Shown here: piece by piece, positions 8,518 through 16,623 of the stretch
How the letters are laid out: each line of letters starts with the position of its first letter
Position numbering within the stretch: the first letter of the stretch is position 1
The notes under the pieces: generated by a model
The model's input: the letters and a program-made list of their open reading frames with translations, nothing else
The model's database searches: none
Told to the model about the DNA's origin: nothing
Assembly (NCBI RefSeq): GCF_004341505.2
Contig: NZ_SLYP02000002.1
Location: forward strand, 186,001-250,000
From: Sphingomonas sp. JUb134
GTDB taxonomy: Bacteria; Pseudomonadota; Alphaproteobacteria; Sphingomonadales; Sphingomonadaceae
DNA: 64,000 nt
Reading direction: 5' to 3'
Program-made: the position numbers and the translations under genes

Positions 8518-9984
8518 CTACGTCACGGAAAACTGACCCATCATGCCTTCGTCCTCGTGCTCCAGGATATGGCAATGGAACAGGAAGGGCGCTTTTGGAG
8601 CAGGCTGGTCGAAGCGGATTAATAACTCGACCGGTTCGTCCACGACGATGGTGTCACGTGGCCCCTGATCAAGAAGATCTGGTTCCTCGCCATCGCGACG
8701 TAGCACGTCGAAGTGCACTCCATGAATGTGGAAGGGATGGGCCATTTTCTGCCCGGAGACTTTCCATATCTCGACGGCGCCAAGCTCGACTTCCTCATCG
8801 ATGCGATCAATATCGAATCGCCTGTGGTTGATCGTTAGCGGCTCTTCGTCGCTATCCATCATACCTCCCAGCCTCATGTTGAGCACCAGACGTCGCCGTG
8901 CGACGACCGTCGCCGGATCTGGCACCGCGCGGGACGCCAGGAGGAGCGGAAGCGTGGTGCTACCTCGCTTACTCGATGCCAAGCGCGGTGAAAATGTGAG
9001 GACAGTTTCATTCCCTGCGTTGTTTTCGCTAGCCTCGTGCCGATGCATCATGCCCATGCCATGCACCCTGAGGGTGCTTTGGTCCGGAGCCGATACCAAC
9101 GAGACCGGTTTGCCATCGCTGAAGTCCACCAAGATCTCAGCCCGCTGACCGGAGGCCAGAGTGAGGGACTGCAATTCGACGGACTTTTCCAAAAGGCCGC
9201 CCTCGGTGCCGATCCAATAAAAGGCTCGTCCGTCGCTGAACGAAAGATCGTAAGTCCGGGCATTCGAACCATTTACAAGCCGCAGCCGCACTAAGCTTCT
9301 GGGAACGTCTGCTCGCGGGTTGTACGCGCCGTTTACGAGAATAACGTTGCCCCGCCTCCCGTCCAGCGCCACCATCATGCCCGCCGGTAACACCAGACGG
9401 CCATCCACGAACTGCCGATCCTGGATCAAGATTGGTAGATCGTCGACGCCGTAATCCGAAGGCAAACCGAGACCTTGCTCTTCCTCGTCGGTGACGAAGA
9501 GCAATCCCGCTAGGCCTGCATAGACCTGCTCCGCCGTTCGGCCATGTGCATGCGAATGATAAAAGAGAGTGGCCGCCGGCTGACGGATCGGCAGCGTCGG
9601 ACGCCAAGTCTCGCCTGGACTAATGGTCTGGTGGGGGCTGCCGTCCAGCTCTCCCGGTACGAGCAGCCCGTGCCAGTGAACCGTGGTATCAGCAGACAGA
9701 TTGTTGCTGACAGTCACCGTCACGTCGTCCCCGCGATGTACCCGCAGAGTCGGGCCGAGATAGCTTCCGTTGTATCCCATGGTGGCGCTCCGCCGCCCTG
9801 GGAAGAAAGTGGTTTCCCCTTCCTGCGCCCTCAGTCCAATTCTCTGCCCATGGTCGCGTGCATCTAACAGGCGAGGAATGGGCAGCGTGCCTGCTTGGTC
9901 CGGCGTCGCAAATCTGCGCGTGCATGCCGCCCCCAGCAGGAGGCCTCCGCCCGCCAAGACAGTTCGCCGGCTCAGAAAAGTCAT
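8518..9984 (-). CDS. CueO-like periplasmic multicopper oxidase
   Basis: This is a 488-residue three-cupredoxin-domain multicopper oxidase. The minus-strand ATG at 9982-9984 is preceded by GAGGGG. The N-terminus is a Tat signal (LSRRTVLAGGGLLLGAAC); the Cys at 21 could also be a lipidation site. Trinuclear-centre motifs are intact: HWHG at about 103-106, FYHSHAHG at about 141-148, HPFHIHG, and HCHILEH at 470-476. The type-1 site is Cys471, His476 and Met481, the CueO arrangement. A GMGMMHRH segment in the middle is Met/His-rich. Enzymes of this type oxidise Cu(I) to the less toxic Cu(II) in the periplasm. It stands alone on the minus strand, divergent from the Met-rich small proteins. Confidence 0.92.
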   Translation of the reverse strand: MTFLSRRTVLAGGGLLLGAACTRRFATPDQAGTLPIPRLLDARDHGQRIGLRAQEGETTFFPGRRSATMGYNGSYLGPTLRVHRGDDVTVTVSNNLSADTTVHWHGLLVPGELDGSPHQTISPGETWRPTLPIRQPAATLFYHSHAHGRTAEQVYAGLAGLLFVTDEEEQGLGLPSDYGVDDLPILIQDRQFVDGRLVLPAGMMVALDGRRGNVILVNGAYNPRADVPRSLVRLRLVNGSNARTYDLSFSDGRAFYWIGTEGGLLEKSVELQSLTLASGQRAEILVDFSDGKPVSLVSAPDQSTLRVHGMGMMHRHEASENNAGNETVLTFSPRLASSKRGSTTLPLLLASRAVPDPATVVARRRLVLNMRLGGMMDSDEEPLTINHRRFDIDRIDEEVELGAVEIWKVSGQKMAHPFHIHGVHFDVLRRDGEEPDLLDQGPRDTIVVDEPVELLIRFDQPAPKAPFLFHCHILEHEDEGMMGQFSVT

Positions 9985-10489
9985 TTCGAAGCCCCTCCTG
10001 AGCAATCGTGAAACTGACGCAAACGCGCTTTTCTCGATCCGATGAGATCCACCGAGGCGAAGCGCCGCTCTTCCCTTAAAGGGCGCGCGGGAGGGCAATA
10101 TCCGTAATACCCGAACCGATCGCTTTTGTGCCCGCCCCCTCTGGGAAGACAAAATTGCCCTTCTAAGCTGGTTGCGGCCCTCGCCAGTTGATCAATAATC
10201 AGCCAGGCGAGCGTTCAATCACTGCGGCACCGATCCGAGCGAGCGTCTATTCCGACAATTTAGCCTGGGCCAGTCCGAGTGGCTGGTTCGGCGGTGGGCC
10301 TTGCCACGATCGCGCCGAAGCAAAAGCGGCGTGCGATTTACGTTTCGCTGTTCGCCACTGCAGCAGGCGGCGTCGCTTTCCAGTGCTCGGGCTAGGCGGA
10401 GGCTTTGATGGCCGCCGTCTTCGGTCATCCGCGCCCAGCTTTTGCTAGTAGCCGAACTAAAGCTGACATTGCAGGCTGACCGCCAGCTT
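9985..10489. other. Divergent intergenic region, no gene seen
   Basis: About 500 bp separate the multicopper oxidase gene from the control region of the Met-rich protein gene. Frames here lack ribosome sites and recognisable motifs. The promoter of the oxidase must lie at its left end, but I could not identify it. Confidence 0.5.
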
Positions 10490-10507
10490 CGCAAATTACG
10501 CATACTG
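10490..10507 (+). promoter_or_regulatory. Copper-region motif copy 1 (CGYAANWTACGYATACWG)
   Basis: The sequence CGCAAATTACGCATACTG lies 104 bp before the Met-rich protein gene. Closely matching copies lie before the next Met/His-rich gene (11120) and before the copA operon (23159). The three share the pattern CGYAANWTACGYATACWG. A common copper-responsive regulator site is inferred; the regulator is not identified. Confidence 0.5.
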
Positions 10508-10611
10508 CCACCTCCAGGCCGATACCATCTCAACGGCAAGCTCCCTGGGGAGCGAGAATCGACCGGGCATGTGTCCGGTCGAACTGAAACTCAGACTTGA
10601 AGGAATCATAT

Positions 10612-10902
10612 TTGCGCAAGAAAGCAGCGATTATCGCTTCGCTCGCAGCCTTTGGCGTCCTTGCCGTCGGCGCCGGGCCAGTTCTCGCCGATGGGATGCC
10701 GCCGGGCATGCCCGACCTTGAACAGACGCTCAAGGCGAAGCCGGCGCCGGCTCGGTCCGACACGGCCCAGATGCAAGGCATGCGACACCGCGAAGTGCGG
10801 ATGCCCGGTGAGATGATGCAGGACCATCGGATCGCTACGCGGGAGATGGGGACCCAGGACGGAGCCTCCCGCATGTTGCATAGGTCGCGGGGCGGTTGCT
10901 GA
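10612..10902 (+). CDS. Small secreted Met-rich protein
   Basis: This 96-residue secreted protein is read from a TTG at 10612, preceded by AAGGA at optimal spacing; the frame is open a few codons upstream. It starts with a signal peptide (RKKAAIIASLAAFGVLAVGAGPVLA) and the mature part is rich in Met (GMPPGMPDLEQ, QMQGMRHREVRMPGEMMQ). It ends in Cys. Such short Met/His-rich periplasmic proteins are common in copper clusters and are thought to bind Cu(I), but this one belongs to no family I can name. It has its own motif upstream and a strong terminator hairpin downstream, so it is a single-gene unit. Confidence 0.65.
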   Translation: MRKKAAIIASLAAFGVLAVGAGPVLADGMPPGMPDLEQTLKAKPAPARSDTAQMQGMRHREVRMPGEMMQDHRIATREMGTQDGASRMLHRSRGGC

Positions 10903-10974
10903 CCCTGCAATTAAGCCAGCTCCGACCACGAGGCGGGGTGGCCAACGACCGTGGCCTGGTTCAACCGCAGCTTT

Positions 10975-11011
10975 GGCCCGCCGTTCTCCCACGGCGGGCC
11001 AATTGGTTTTT
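10975..11011 (+). terminator. Rho-independent-type terminator after the Met-rich gene
   Basis: A 9-bp perfect stem, GGCCCGCCG at 10975-10983 and CGGCGGGCC at 10992-11000, is followed by AATTGGTTTTTG, giving a U-rich tail. The same 9-bp stem is used again in the hairpin at 11685-11711. Confidence 0.75.
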
Positions 11012-11054
11012 GCACTTCGCTGCCGGCCGCCATCAAGCGGGATCATGAATTGGC

Positions 11055-11075
11055 TTGACCTTGGACCATGGTCCA
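11055..11075 (+). promoter_or_regulatory. Promoter-like TTGACC with 14-bp palindrome
   Basis: A TTGACC hexamer (11055-11060), a good -35, runs directly into the perfect palindrome TGGACCATGGTCCA (11062-11075). Palindromes placed just after the -35 are typical of MerR-family activators, but I find no convincing -10 at the expected distance. It lies about 150 bp before the Met/His-rich gene at 11226. Confidence 0.4.
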
Positions 11076-11119
11076 CCCCGCACGATCCCGCGCATGCTTG
11101 TCGCGATCAAAAGCGGATT

Positions 11120-11137
11120 CGTAAGTTACGTATACAG
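11120..11137 (+). promoter_or_regulatory. Copper-region motif copy 2
   Basis: CGTAAGTTACGTATACAG matches the copies at 10490 and 23159. It is 88 bp upstream of the Met/His-rich gene at 11226 and in the same orientation as the other two copies relative to the gene. Confidence 0.5.
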
Positions 11138-11225
11138 ACTGCGTCTCGCTAGCAGCATTGAAGCTTCGGAATTGCCGGGATCGGAACGTCGATCGGGCAA
11201 CAGGACGAACACTCGGAGACCCTCA

Positions 11226-11642
11226 ATGCGACAGACGACATTTCGCGCGGCGACCATCAGCCTCTTCGTGACGCTAACCTTCGCCGCCGGCACCGCTCTC
11301 GCCCAGTCGACGCCCGCGCCCGCGCAGACTGCGCCGGCCCATGCCCACCAGCAGGGCATGGATCATGGCGGGCAGCAGATGCACGATCAGATGATGAAGG
11401 ATCATCAGGCCGGCGCGCAGAAGCAGCAGGGGAAACCGGCCCAGCAGGATCAACAGGGCATGTCGGGGATGGCCGGCATGTCCGGCGGGTCGCCTGCATC
11501 GAACGGCTCGGGCATGGCCGGTAAGGCGAAGAGTGGCTGCTGCAAGATGCCGATGAAGAAGGCCAAGCCGGCCGCGAAGAAGAAGACCGCCAAGCCCATG
11601 GCCGACAAGCCCATGGCCGACAAGCCGATGAGCGACATGTGA
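11226..11642 (+). CDS. Secreted His/Met/Lys-rich putative copper-binding protein
   Basis: This 138-residue secreted protein starts at the ATG at 11226; the frame is open further upstream but lacks a signal there. The signal peptide (RQTTFRAATISLFVTLTFAAG, ending TALA) is followed by a low-complexity mature chain: HAHQQGMDHGGQQMHDQMMKDHQ, then GMSGMAGMSGG, a Cys pair (SGCCKMPMKK) and a Lys/Ala tail with tandem KPMAD repeats. The composition suggests metal binding, most likely Cu. The basic tail could bind polyanions of the cell envelope. I know no named family. It is flanked by a shared upstream motif and a downstream hairpin, so it is probably monocistronic. Confidence 0.7.
   Translation: MRQTTFRAATISLFVTLTFAAGTALAQSTPAPAQTAPAHAHQQGMDHGGQQMHDQMMKDHQAGAQKQQGKPAQQDQQGMSGMAGMSGGSPASNGSGMAGKAKSGCCKMPMKKAKPAAKKKTAKPMADKPMADKPMSDM
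11592..11636 (+). repeat. Three tandem 15-bp units encoding KPMAD
   Basis: The unit AAGCCCATGGCCGAC occurs twice without change (11592-11606, 11607-11621) and once degenerate (11622-11636). It encodes KPMAD-KPMAD-KPMSD at the C-terminus of the Met/His-rich protein. Such in-frame repeats can change copy number by slippage. Confidence 0.8.
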
Positions 11643-11684
11643 CGTTTCCAGCCCCGATAAAACACCCCCCCCCCCGGGGCTGAG

Positions 11685-11711
11685 GGCCCGCCGCCGCCCC
11701 CGCGGCGGGCC
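11685..11711 (+). terminator. GC-rich hairpin after the Met/His-rich gene
   Basis: The stem GGCCCGCCG (11685-11693) pairs with CGGCGGGCC (11703-11711), followed by AGTTCTTTG. The stem is identical to the one at 10975-11000. It is preceded by a run of eleven C then four G. It likely ends the transcript of the 11226 gene. Confidence 0.65.
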
Positions 11712-11796
11712 AGTTCTTTGACGATGCCCAGCGTCGCCCCGTGCTCCCGGCCTTCAAAGCCGGGTCCGAGCGTCTGACGTGACAGAGGAAACAGTG

Positions 11797-12126
11797 ATGC
11801 GAAAACATCTTGGCGTCGGTGCTGCCGTTGGCTTTCTGCTCTTTGGCAGCACGCCGCTCCTCGCACAGGGTATCGGCCATCGCTTGTTCATGCGCGGCAA
11901 GATCGTCCGTATGGATGCGGGCGGCACAGTGGCCTGCCTGGGCAAAGCCGATGGCGCACACATCGGGCAGATACTCGACGTCTATCACGCAAGGCCGCGC
12001 CACCGCCGCCTTGTCGGTCATGTCGAAGTCGACCAGATTTTCGACGACCATTACGCTCATTTCCGCGTGAGGGACGGGACGCTTCAGAAAGGCGATTGGG
12101 TGAGCCTAAAGCGCGTCCGGGCGTAA
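11797..12126 (+). CDS. Hypothetical secreted protein
   Basis: This 109-residue protein is read from the ATG at 11797 with GAGGAA upstream. It has a signal peptide (RKHLGVGAAVGFLLFGSTPLLA) and a mature domain of about 85 residues beginning HRLFMRGKIVRMDAGGTVACLG, with a single Cys and a C-terminal GTLQKGDWVSLKRV. The VRMDAGG...VACLG and KGDWVSLK segments look like a small SH3-like beta barrel, but I cannot name the family. Its location after two putative copper-binding proteins suggests an envelope role in the same metal response. Confidence 0.6.
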   Translation: MRKHLGVGAAVGFLLFGSTPLLAQGIGHRLFMRGKIVRMDAGGTVACLGKADGAHIGQILDVYHARPRHRRLVGHVEVDQIFDDHYAHFRVRDGTLQKGDWVSLKRVRA

Positions 12127-12379
12127 CGCCAGAATTGGAATGCCAAGCGCCGCCCTCGCCAAAAGAAGAAGCGGCCGAGTAACGCCTGTCTCGGCATAAT
12201 TCCGATCAGGCGTGCGCGAATAGGTTCGGGAGTCGATGAATACTCATCGGCTCCGTCGGCGTGTCTGACCCTCAAAGCCCGCGACAGCGACACCAGACTA
12301 CCTTCTGCGGAACTTACTTATAGGCCGCCCGGGCAAAGAGATTACTCCGTCAGGCTATCGATAGAGATGGAGTCAGGTT

Positions 12380-13900
12380 ATGTTCGAGAAGGCGATCGGG
12401 ACCATCAATGCGGCGGCCTCCTTCCGACACCGCTATGATAATTTCATCGGAGGCCGCTGGAGCGCTCCTGCGGGCGGCGAGTATTTCGCGGACACGAGCC
12501 CGATCAATGGCGCCCAGATCGCCGAGTTCGCGCTGTCGACGCCGGAAGATGTCGAGCGCGCGCTCGATGCGGCGCACGCCGCCAGGGATCAATGGGCAAG
12601 GATCGCGCCCGCCGAGCGCGCCAGGATTCTCAATCGCGTCGCCGACCGGCTCGAGGATAATCTGGAGCTGCTGGCGCTTGCCGAGACGATCGACAACGGC
12701 AAGCCGATCCGCGAGACCCGCGCTGCCGACGTGCCGCTTGCGATCGACCATTTCCGCTACTTCGCCGGCTGCATCCGGGCGGAGGAAGGCGGCATCTCGA
12801 CGATCGATGCGGACACCATCGCCTATCATTTCCGCGAGCCGCTCGGCGTCGTCGGCCAGATCATCCCGTGGAACTTCCCGCTGCTGATGGCGGCGTGGAA
12901 GATCGCCCCGGCGCTGGCGGCGGGCAACTGCACCGTCATCAAGCCCGCATCCCAGACGCCGCTCACCTTGCTGATGTTCGCCGAGCTCACCGCCGACATC
13001 CTGCCGCCCGGCGTGCTCAATGTCGTCACCGGCCCGGGACGGACCGTCGGCCAGGCGATCGCCGCCAATCCGCGCATCGCCAAGGTCTCGTTCACCGGCG
13101 AGACCGTCACCGGCAAGCAGATCATGCACGCGGCTGCCGACCATCTGATCCCCCAGACGATGGAGCTTGGCGGCAAGTCGCCCAACATCTTCATGGCGGA
13201 CGTGCTCGACGAGGACGATGCCTTCTTCGACAAGGCGCTCGAAGGCTTTACTTTGTTCGCGTTCAACAAGGGCGAGGTCTGCACCTGCCCGTCGCGCGCG
13301 CTGATCCATGAGTCGATCTTCGACCGCTTCATCGAGCGCGCCGTGGCGCGCGTCGCCGCGATCCGCCAGGGCGATCCGCTCGACCCCTCGGTCCAGGTCG
13401 GCGCGCAGGCGTCGGAGGACCAGCTCCACAAGATCCTGGGCTATATCGATATCGGCAAGGCCGAGGGCGCGCAGTGTCTGGTCGGTGGCGCCAGGGCGCT
13501 GCCGGGCGGTGCGCTGGACCAGGGCTATTTCGTGCAGCCGACCGTGTTCGTGGGTCAGAACCACATGCGCATCTTCCAGGAGGAGATCTTCGGTCCCGTC
13601 CTGTCGGTCACCACGTTCAAGACGGTCGAGGAGGCGATCGCACTTGCCAACGACACCGCCTACGGTCTTGGCGCGGGCGTCTGGACCCGGAGCGGCAACA
13701 CCGCCTACCGGCTCGGCCGCGCGATCGAGGCCGGGCGGGTCTGGACCAACTGCTATCATCAGTACCCCGCCCATGCCGCCTTCGGCGGATACAAGGCGTC
13801 GGGCTTCGGGCGTGAAAATCACCGGATGATGCTCGACCATTATCAGCAGACCAAGAACCTGCTCGTCTCCTATGACGAGCACGCGCTCGGCCTGTTCTGA
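12380..13900 (+). CDS. NAD-dependent aldehyde dehydrogenase (ExaC/AldB type)
   Basis: This 506-residue cytosolic aldehyde dehydrogenase has the standard two-domain fold. [20 protein letters not shown] near 161-180 begins the NAD-binding region, MELGGKSPN carries the general base Glu at 262, and [12 protein letters not shown] carries the catalytic Cys at 301. The CTCPSR motif and the [16 protein letters not shown] segment place it with ExaC/AldB-type acetaldehyde dehydrogenases. It precedes a zinc alcohol dehydrogenase by 26 bp, so the two can take primary alcohols through aldehydes to acids. A paralogous pair sits at 45.6-48 kb. Confidence 0.93.
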   Translation: MFEKAIGTINAAASFRHRYDNFIGGRWSAPAGGEYFADTSPINGAQIAEFALSTPEDVERALDAAHAARDQWARIAPAERARILNRVADRLEDNLELLALAETIDNGKPIRETRAADVPLAIDHFRYFAGCIRAEEGGISTIDADTIAYHFREPLGVVGQIIPWNFPLLMAAWKIAPALAAGNCTVIKPASQTPLTLLMFAELTADILPPGVLNVVTGPGRTVGQAIAANPRIAKVSFTGETVTGKQIMHAAADHLIPQTMELGGKSPNIFMADVLDEDDAFFDKALEGFTLFAFNKGEVCTCPSRALIHESIFDRFIERAVARVAAIRQGDPLDPSVQVGAQASEDQLHKILGYIDIGKAEGAQCLVGGARALPGGALDQGYFVQPTVFVGQNHMRIFQEEIFGPVLSVTTFKTVEEAIALANDTAYGLGAGVWTRSGNTAYRLGRAIEAGRVWTNCYHQYPAHAAFGGYKASGFGRENHRMMLDHYQQTKNLLVSYDEHALGLF

Positions 13901-13926
13901 CCCCTCGCTCAAAAGGAGAAACGGAC

Positions 13927-14955
13927 ATGGCGAAAACCATGAAGGCGGCGGTCGTCCGCGAATTCGGCAAGCCCCTGGTCATCGAGGAGGCGCCGATCCC
14001 GACGGTCGGCCCCGGGCAGATCCTGGTCAAGATTGCGGCAACCGGCGTGTGCCATACCGACCTGCACGCGGCAGAAGGAGACTGGCCGGTCAAGCCCAAC
14101 CCGCCCTTCATTCCCGGCCATGAAGGCGTCGGGCATGTCGCCGCCGTCGGTGCGGGCGTCACCCATGTGAAGGAAGGCGACCGGGTCGGCGTGCCCTGGC
14201 TCTACACCGCCTGCGGGCACTGCGTGCATTGCCTGGGTGGCTGGGAGACGCTTTGCCACGAACAGCAGAACACCGGCTATTCGGTCAATGGCAGCTTTGC
14301 CGAATATGTCCTGGCTGATCCCAACTATGTTGGTCACCTTCCCGACAATGTCGACTTCCTCGACATTGCGCCGATCCTCTGCGCGGGCGTCACCGTCTAC
14401 AAGGGACTGAAGGCCACCGAGGCCCGGCCCGGCGAGTGGGTGGTCGTCTCCGGCATTGGCGGGCTCGGCCACATGGCGGTGCAATATGCCCGAGCCATGG
14501 GTCTCAATGTGGCCGCGGTCGACATCGACGACAGCAAGCTCGACCTCGCCACACGCCTTGGCGCCACACTGACGGTCAACGCGCGCAACGAGGACCCTTC
14601 GGCAGCGCTCAAGAAAGCCATTGGCGGCGCGCACGGGGCGCTCGTCACCGCCGTTTCGCCCAAGGCGTTCCAGCAGGCGCTCGGCATGGTCCGGCGCGGC
14701 GGCACGGTCGCGCTCAACGGCCTGCCGCCGGGCGACTTCCCGCTGTCGATCTTCGACACCGTGCTGAACGGCATTACCGTGCGCGGCTCGATCGTCGGCA
14801 CGCGGCTCGATCTGCTCGAGGCACTGGCGTTCGCCGGCGAGGGCAAGGTCAAGGCCACGGTCCATGCGGACAGGCTCGAGAACATCAACGACGTCTTCTC
14901 GCGCATGCACCATGGCCATATCGAGGGCAGGATCGTCATCGATATGGAGCGGTAA
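13927..14955 (+). CDS. adhP: Zinc alcohol dehydrogenase, AdhP type (copy 1)
   Basis: This 342-residue NAD-dependent medium-chain alcohol dehydrogenase starts at an ATG after AAAAGGAG. Catalytic zinc ligands are Cys42 (GVCHTDLH) and His65 (PGHEGVGH). The structural zinc set is [15 protein letters not shown], Cys96, 99, 102 and 110. The nucleotide-binding GIGGLGH motif is at about 176-182. The family oxidises ethanol and other short primary alcohols. It forms an operon with the aldehyde dehydrogenase just upstream. A second copy at 47035 has the same length and by eye is about 80-85% identical, so these are recent paralogues or co-inherited variants. Confidence 0.94.
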   Translation: MAKTMKAAVVREFGKPLVIEEAPIPTVGPGQILVKIAATGVCHTDLHAAEGDWPVKPNPPFIPGHEGVGHVAAVGAGVTHVKEGDRVGVPWLYTACGHCVHCLGGWETLCHEQQNTGYSVNGSFAEYVLADPNYVGHLPDNVDFLDIAPILCAGVTVYKGLKATEARPGEWVVVSGIGGLGHMAVQYARAMGLNVAAVDIDDSKLDLATRLGATLTVNARNEDPSAALKKAIGGAHGALVTAVSPKAFQQALGMVRRGGTVALNGLPPGDFPLSIFDTVLNGITVRGSIVGTRLDLLEALAFAGEGKVKATVHADRLENINDVFSRMHHGHIEGRIVIDMER

Positions 14956-15005
14956 GATCCAGGGGGCGCCTCTTCATGCAAGGCTGAACCAGCCTGGCGC
15001 ACCCT

Positions 15006-15032
15006 CGCGGCTGTGGGAACCGCACAGCCGCG
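15006..15032 (+). terminator. Hairpin after the adhP operon
   Basis: The stem CGCGGCTGTG (15006-15015) and CACAGCCGCG (15023-15032) with a 7-base loop forms a 10-bp perfect hairpin 50 bp after the adhP stop. There is no U tract, so termination would be imperfect or Rho-assisted. The remaining space up to soxR contains a further inverted CCTTCAT...ATGAAGG repeat but no gene. Confidence 0.5.
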
Positions 15033-15211
15033 GATCTTACCGGCTCCTGGCGCTGCCGCGCATAGGGTCAGATTGCCTATGGGTAGGGACGAGGGGTGTT
15101 TGCCTTCATCCGGCCCGGCGACGGCACGACCGGGGTCTTGCCCGGCCGTCGAATGAAGGCTGGGCCGATGGATGGGCGGGCTCCATCGCTCGTGATGCGT
15201 GGGACCGCTTG

Positions 15212-15679
15212 TTATCTGTCCGCGTCGAGGAGGCACGGCCCGCAGCCTTCGCCAGCTAAAATATCTTGCGGATTGCGCATCTGGCACTCGGCCAGCGAAA
15301 GGCATCCACAGCCGATGCAATGGTCAAGCTGATCACGCAGTTGAACCAGGCTGACAATGCGCTGATCGAGGTCGGAGCGCCACGCTTCACGAAGGTCTCG
15401 CCAGGCGCTTTGATCGACCGGTCCGTGTGGCAGCTTGCCCAGATGCTGCTTGATGAAGGCGAGCGATAGCCCGGCCCGCTGGCCCAGGCGGATAATCGCA
15501 ATCCGTCGCAAGACCGTGCGTTCGTATCGCCGCTGGTTTCCACTCGTGCGCGTGCTTTCGATCAGGCCTTTTGCCTCATAGAAATGAAGGGTCGAAACCG
15601 CGACGCCGCTCCGCCGCGCGATATCGCCCACCGTCAGCTGCTCTGCCGGCAGTCGTTCCGGCTCAGACTGCCTGGCCAT
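15212..15679 (-). CDS. soxR: Redox-sensitive MerR-family activator SoxR
   Basis: This 155-residue MerR-family regulator has a winged helix-turn-helix at the N-terminus (LTVGDIARRSGVAVSTLHFYEAKGL) and a dimerisation helix. The SoxR signature CIGCGCLSLAEC gives four Cys for the [2Fe-2S] cluster. A further Cys pair is near the end (GCGPCLL). In most non-enteric bacteria SoxR answers redox-cycling compounds directly and activates efflux pumps and detoxifying enzymes. It lies 84 bp downstream of the COG2345-type regulator on the same strand, and both genes are divergent from the RND pump operon, whose control they probably share. Confidence 0.94.
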   Translation of the reverse strand: MARQSEPERLPAEQLTVGDIARRSGVAVSTLHFYEAKGLIESTRTSGNQRRYERTVLRRIAIIRLGQRAGLSLAFIKQHLGKLPHGPVDQSAWRDLREAWRSDLDQRIVSLVQLRDQLDHCIGCGCLSLAECQMRNPQDILAGEGCGPCLLDADR

Positions 15680-15763
15680 GGCGCGGCTGTTTGGCTGAAC
15701 TTGCGCGCGTGCATGGCCTCGGCGATCGCTTCCGGCGAACCCGATGGGTGCGAAGAGCGTGCG

Positions 15764-16429
15764 TCATTGTGGATTGGCCCTGATGATGTAGGTGCATCGA
15801 CGCCCGCCGCTGATGATATGCTCAGCCCTTGCAATGGAAACGCCGGGCCCAAGAGCCGAGCGAAAAACCTCGAGCTCGGCGCGGCAGAAACCGACGCAGG
15901 CCGCGGCGGCGGCGCAGATCGGGCAATGATTTTCAATGAGGACGAAAGATCCATCGGGTTCCTCGCGCCACTCGGCCATATAGCCTTCTTCGGTGCGGAG
16001 CGCGGCGAGGGCGGCCACCCTGTCGGCAAGGTCCTGCTTGCCTGCAAGTTCGCTCTGGTAGCGCGTGCGGGTCTCAGCCTCGCGCACGTCGATAATCGTC
16101 TCGAGCGCGCCTTCGCCCATATGCGTTCGAATGATGCCGAGAAGCTGGGCGGTGAGGCTCGCATGCGTATCAGGAAAGCGCGACTGCGCCGCTGACGTCA
16201 GGTCCCAGAGGAGAAGTGGGCGACCCACGCCCTTTGCCTCGCTGGATGACACGACGAGATCCTGTTCGGCGAGGCGCAGCAGCTGCTGACGCGCCGCCTC
16301 GCCGGTAATGCCGAGCTGCTTGCCGAGCGCCGCCGACGAGAGCGCACCGTGCATCTTGAGCGCCATCAGGATCCGATCGGCAGGCGTCTTCGTGCGCGAC
16401 GAATAGTTTTCCAAGTCATAACTTGACAT
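15764..16429 (-). CDS. Helix-turn-helix regulator with C-terminal Cys cluster (COG2345/SufR-like)
   Basis: This 221-residue protein is read from the ATG at 16427-16429; the frame is open 21 codons further upstream. It has an N-terminal winged helix (ADRILMALKMHGALSSAALGKQLG, then GEAARQQLLRLAEQ) and a C-terminal domain with HCPICAAAAACVGFC and a final RC. This is the layout of COG2345/SufR-like repressors that can carry an iron-sulfur cluster. It is divergent from the RND pump genes across about 190 bp and is followed by soxR. Repeats over its own start suggest autoregulation. The cofactor is inferred from the Cys pattern. Confidence 0.8.
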   Translation of the reverse strand: MSSYDLENYSSRTKTPADRILMALKMHGALSSAALGKQLGITGEAARQQLLRLAEQDLVVSSSEAKGVGRPLLLWDLTSAAQSRFPDTHASLTAQLLGIIRTHMGEGALETIIDVREAETRTRYQSELAGKQDLADRVAALAALRTEEGYMAEWREEPDGSFVLIENHCPICAAAAACVGFCRAELEVFRSALGPGVSIARAEHIISGGRRCTYIIRANPQ

Positions 16430-16462
16430 ATTCGGCGATTCAGTTTTCAAAGCCATGACTTG
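16412..16462. promoter_or_regulatory. Two inverted CAAGTCAT sites over the regulator start
   Basis: The sequence CAAGTCATAACTTG lies at 16412-16425 and CAAGTCATGGCTTT, on the opposite strand, at 16449-16462. The first is itself nearly palindromic and contains TTGACA (16423-16428), a good -35 towards the pump operon. Their position across the start of the Cys-rich regulator fits an operator controlling both directions. The regulator that binds is inferred. Confidence 0.5.
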
Positions 16463-16623
16463 TTTAATAGCGACTCCCGCCCTCTGCGACAAGACCGGCG
16501 CGGGATCGAAGCCAGACAGAAAGACGCTGCGATGAAAGCCCTGCCTCCCGCATATGCGCCCCCTTCGGGATCAGAGGTCTCGATCGCGCTCGCCTCATGC
16601 CCTTGCAGCCAGGGAGCGGCGGC

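Noticed and set aside
12350..13912. Minus-strand open frame opposite the aldehyde dehydrogenase
   Set aside because: It is a shadow of a gene with intact catalytic Glu and Cys on the plus strand.
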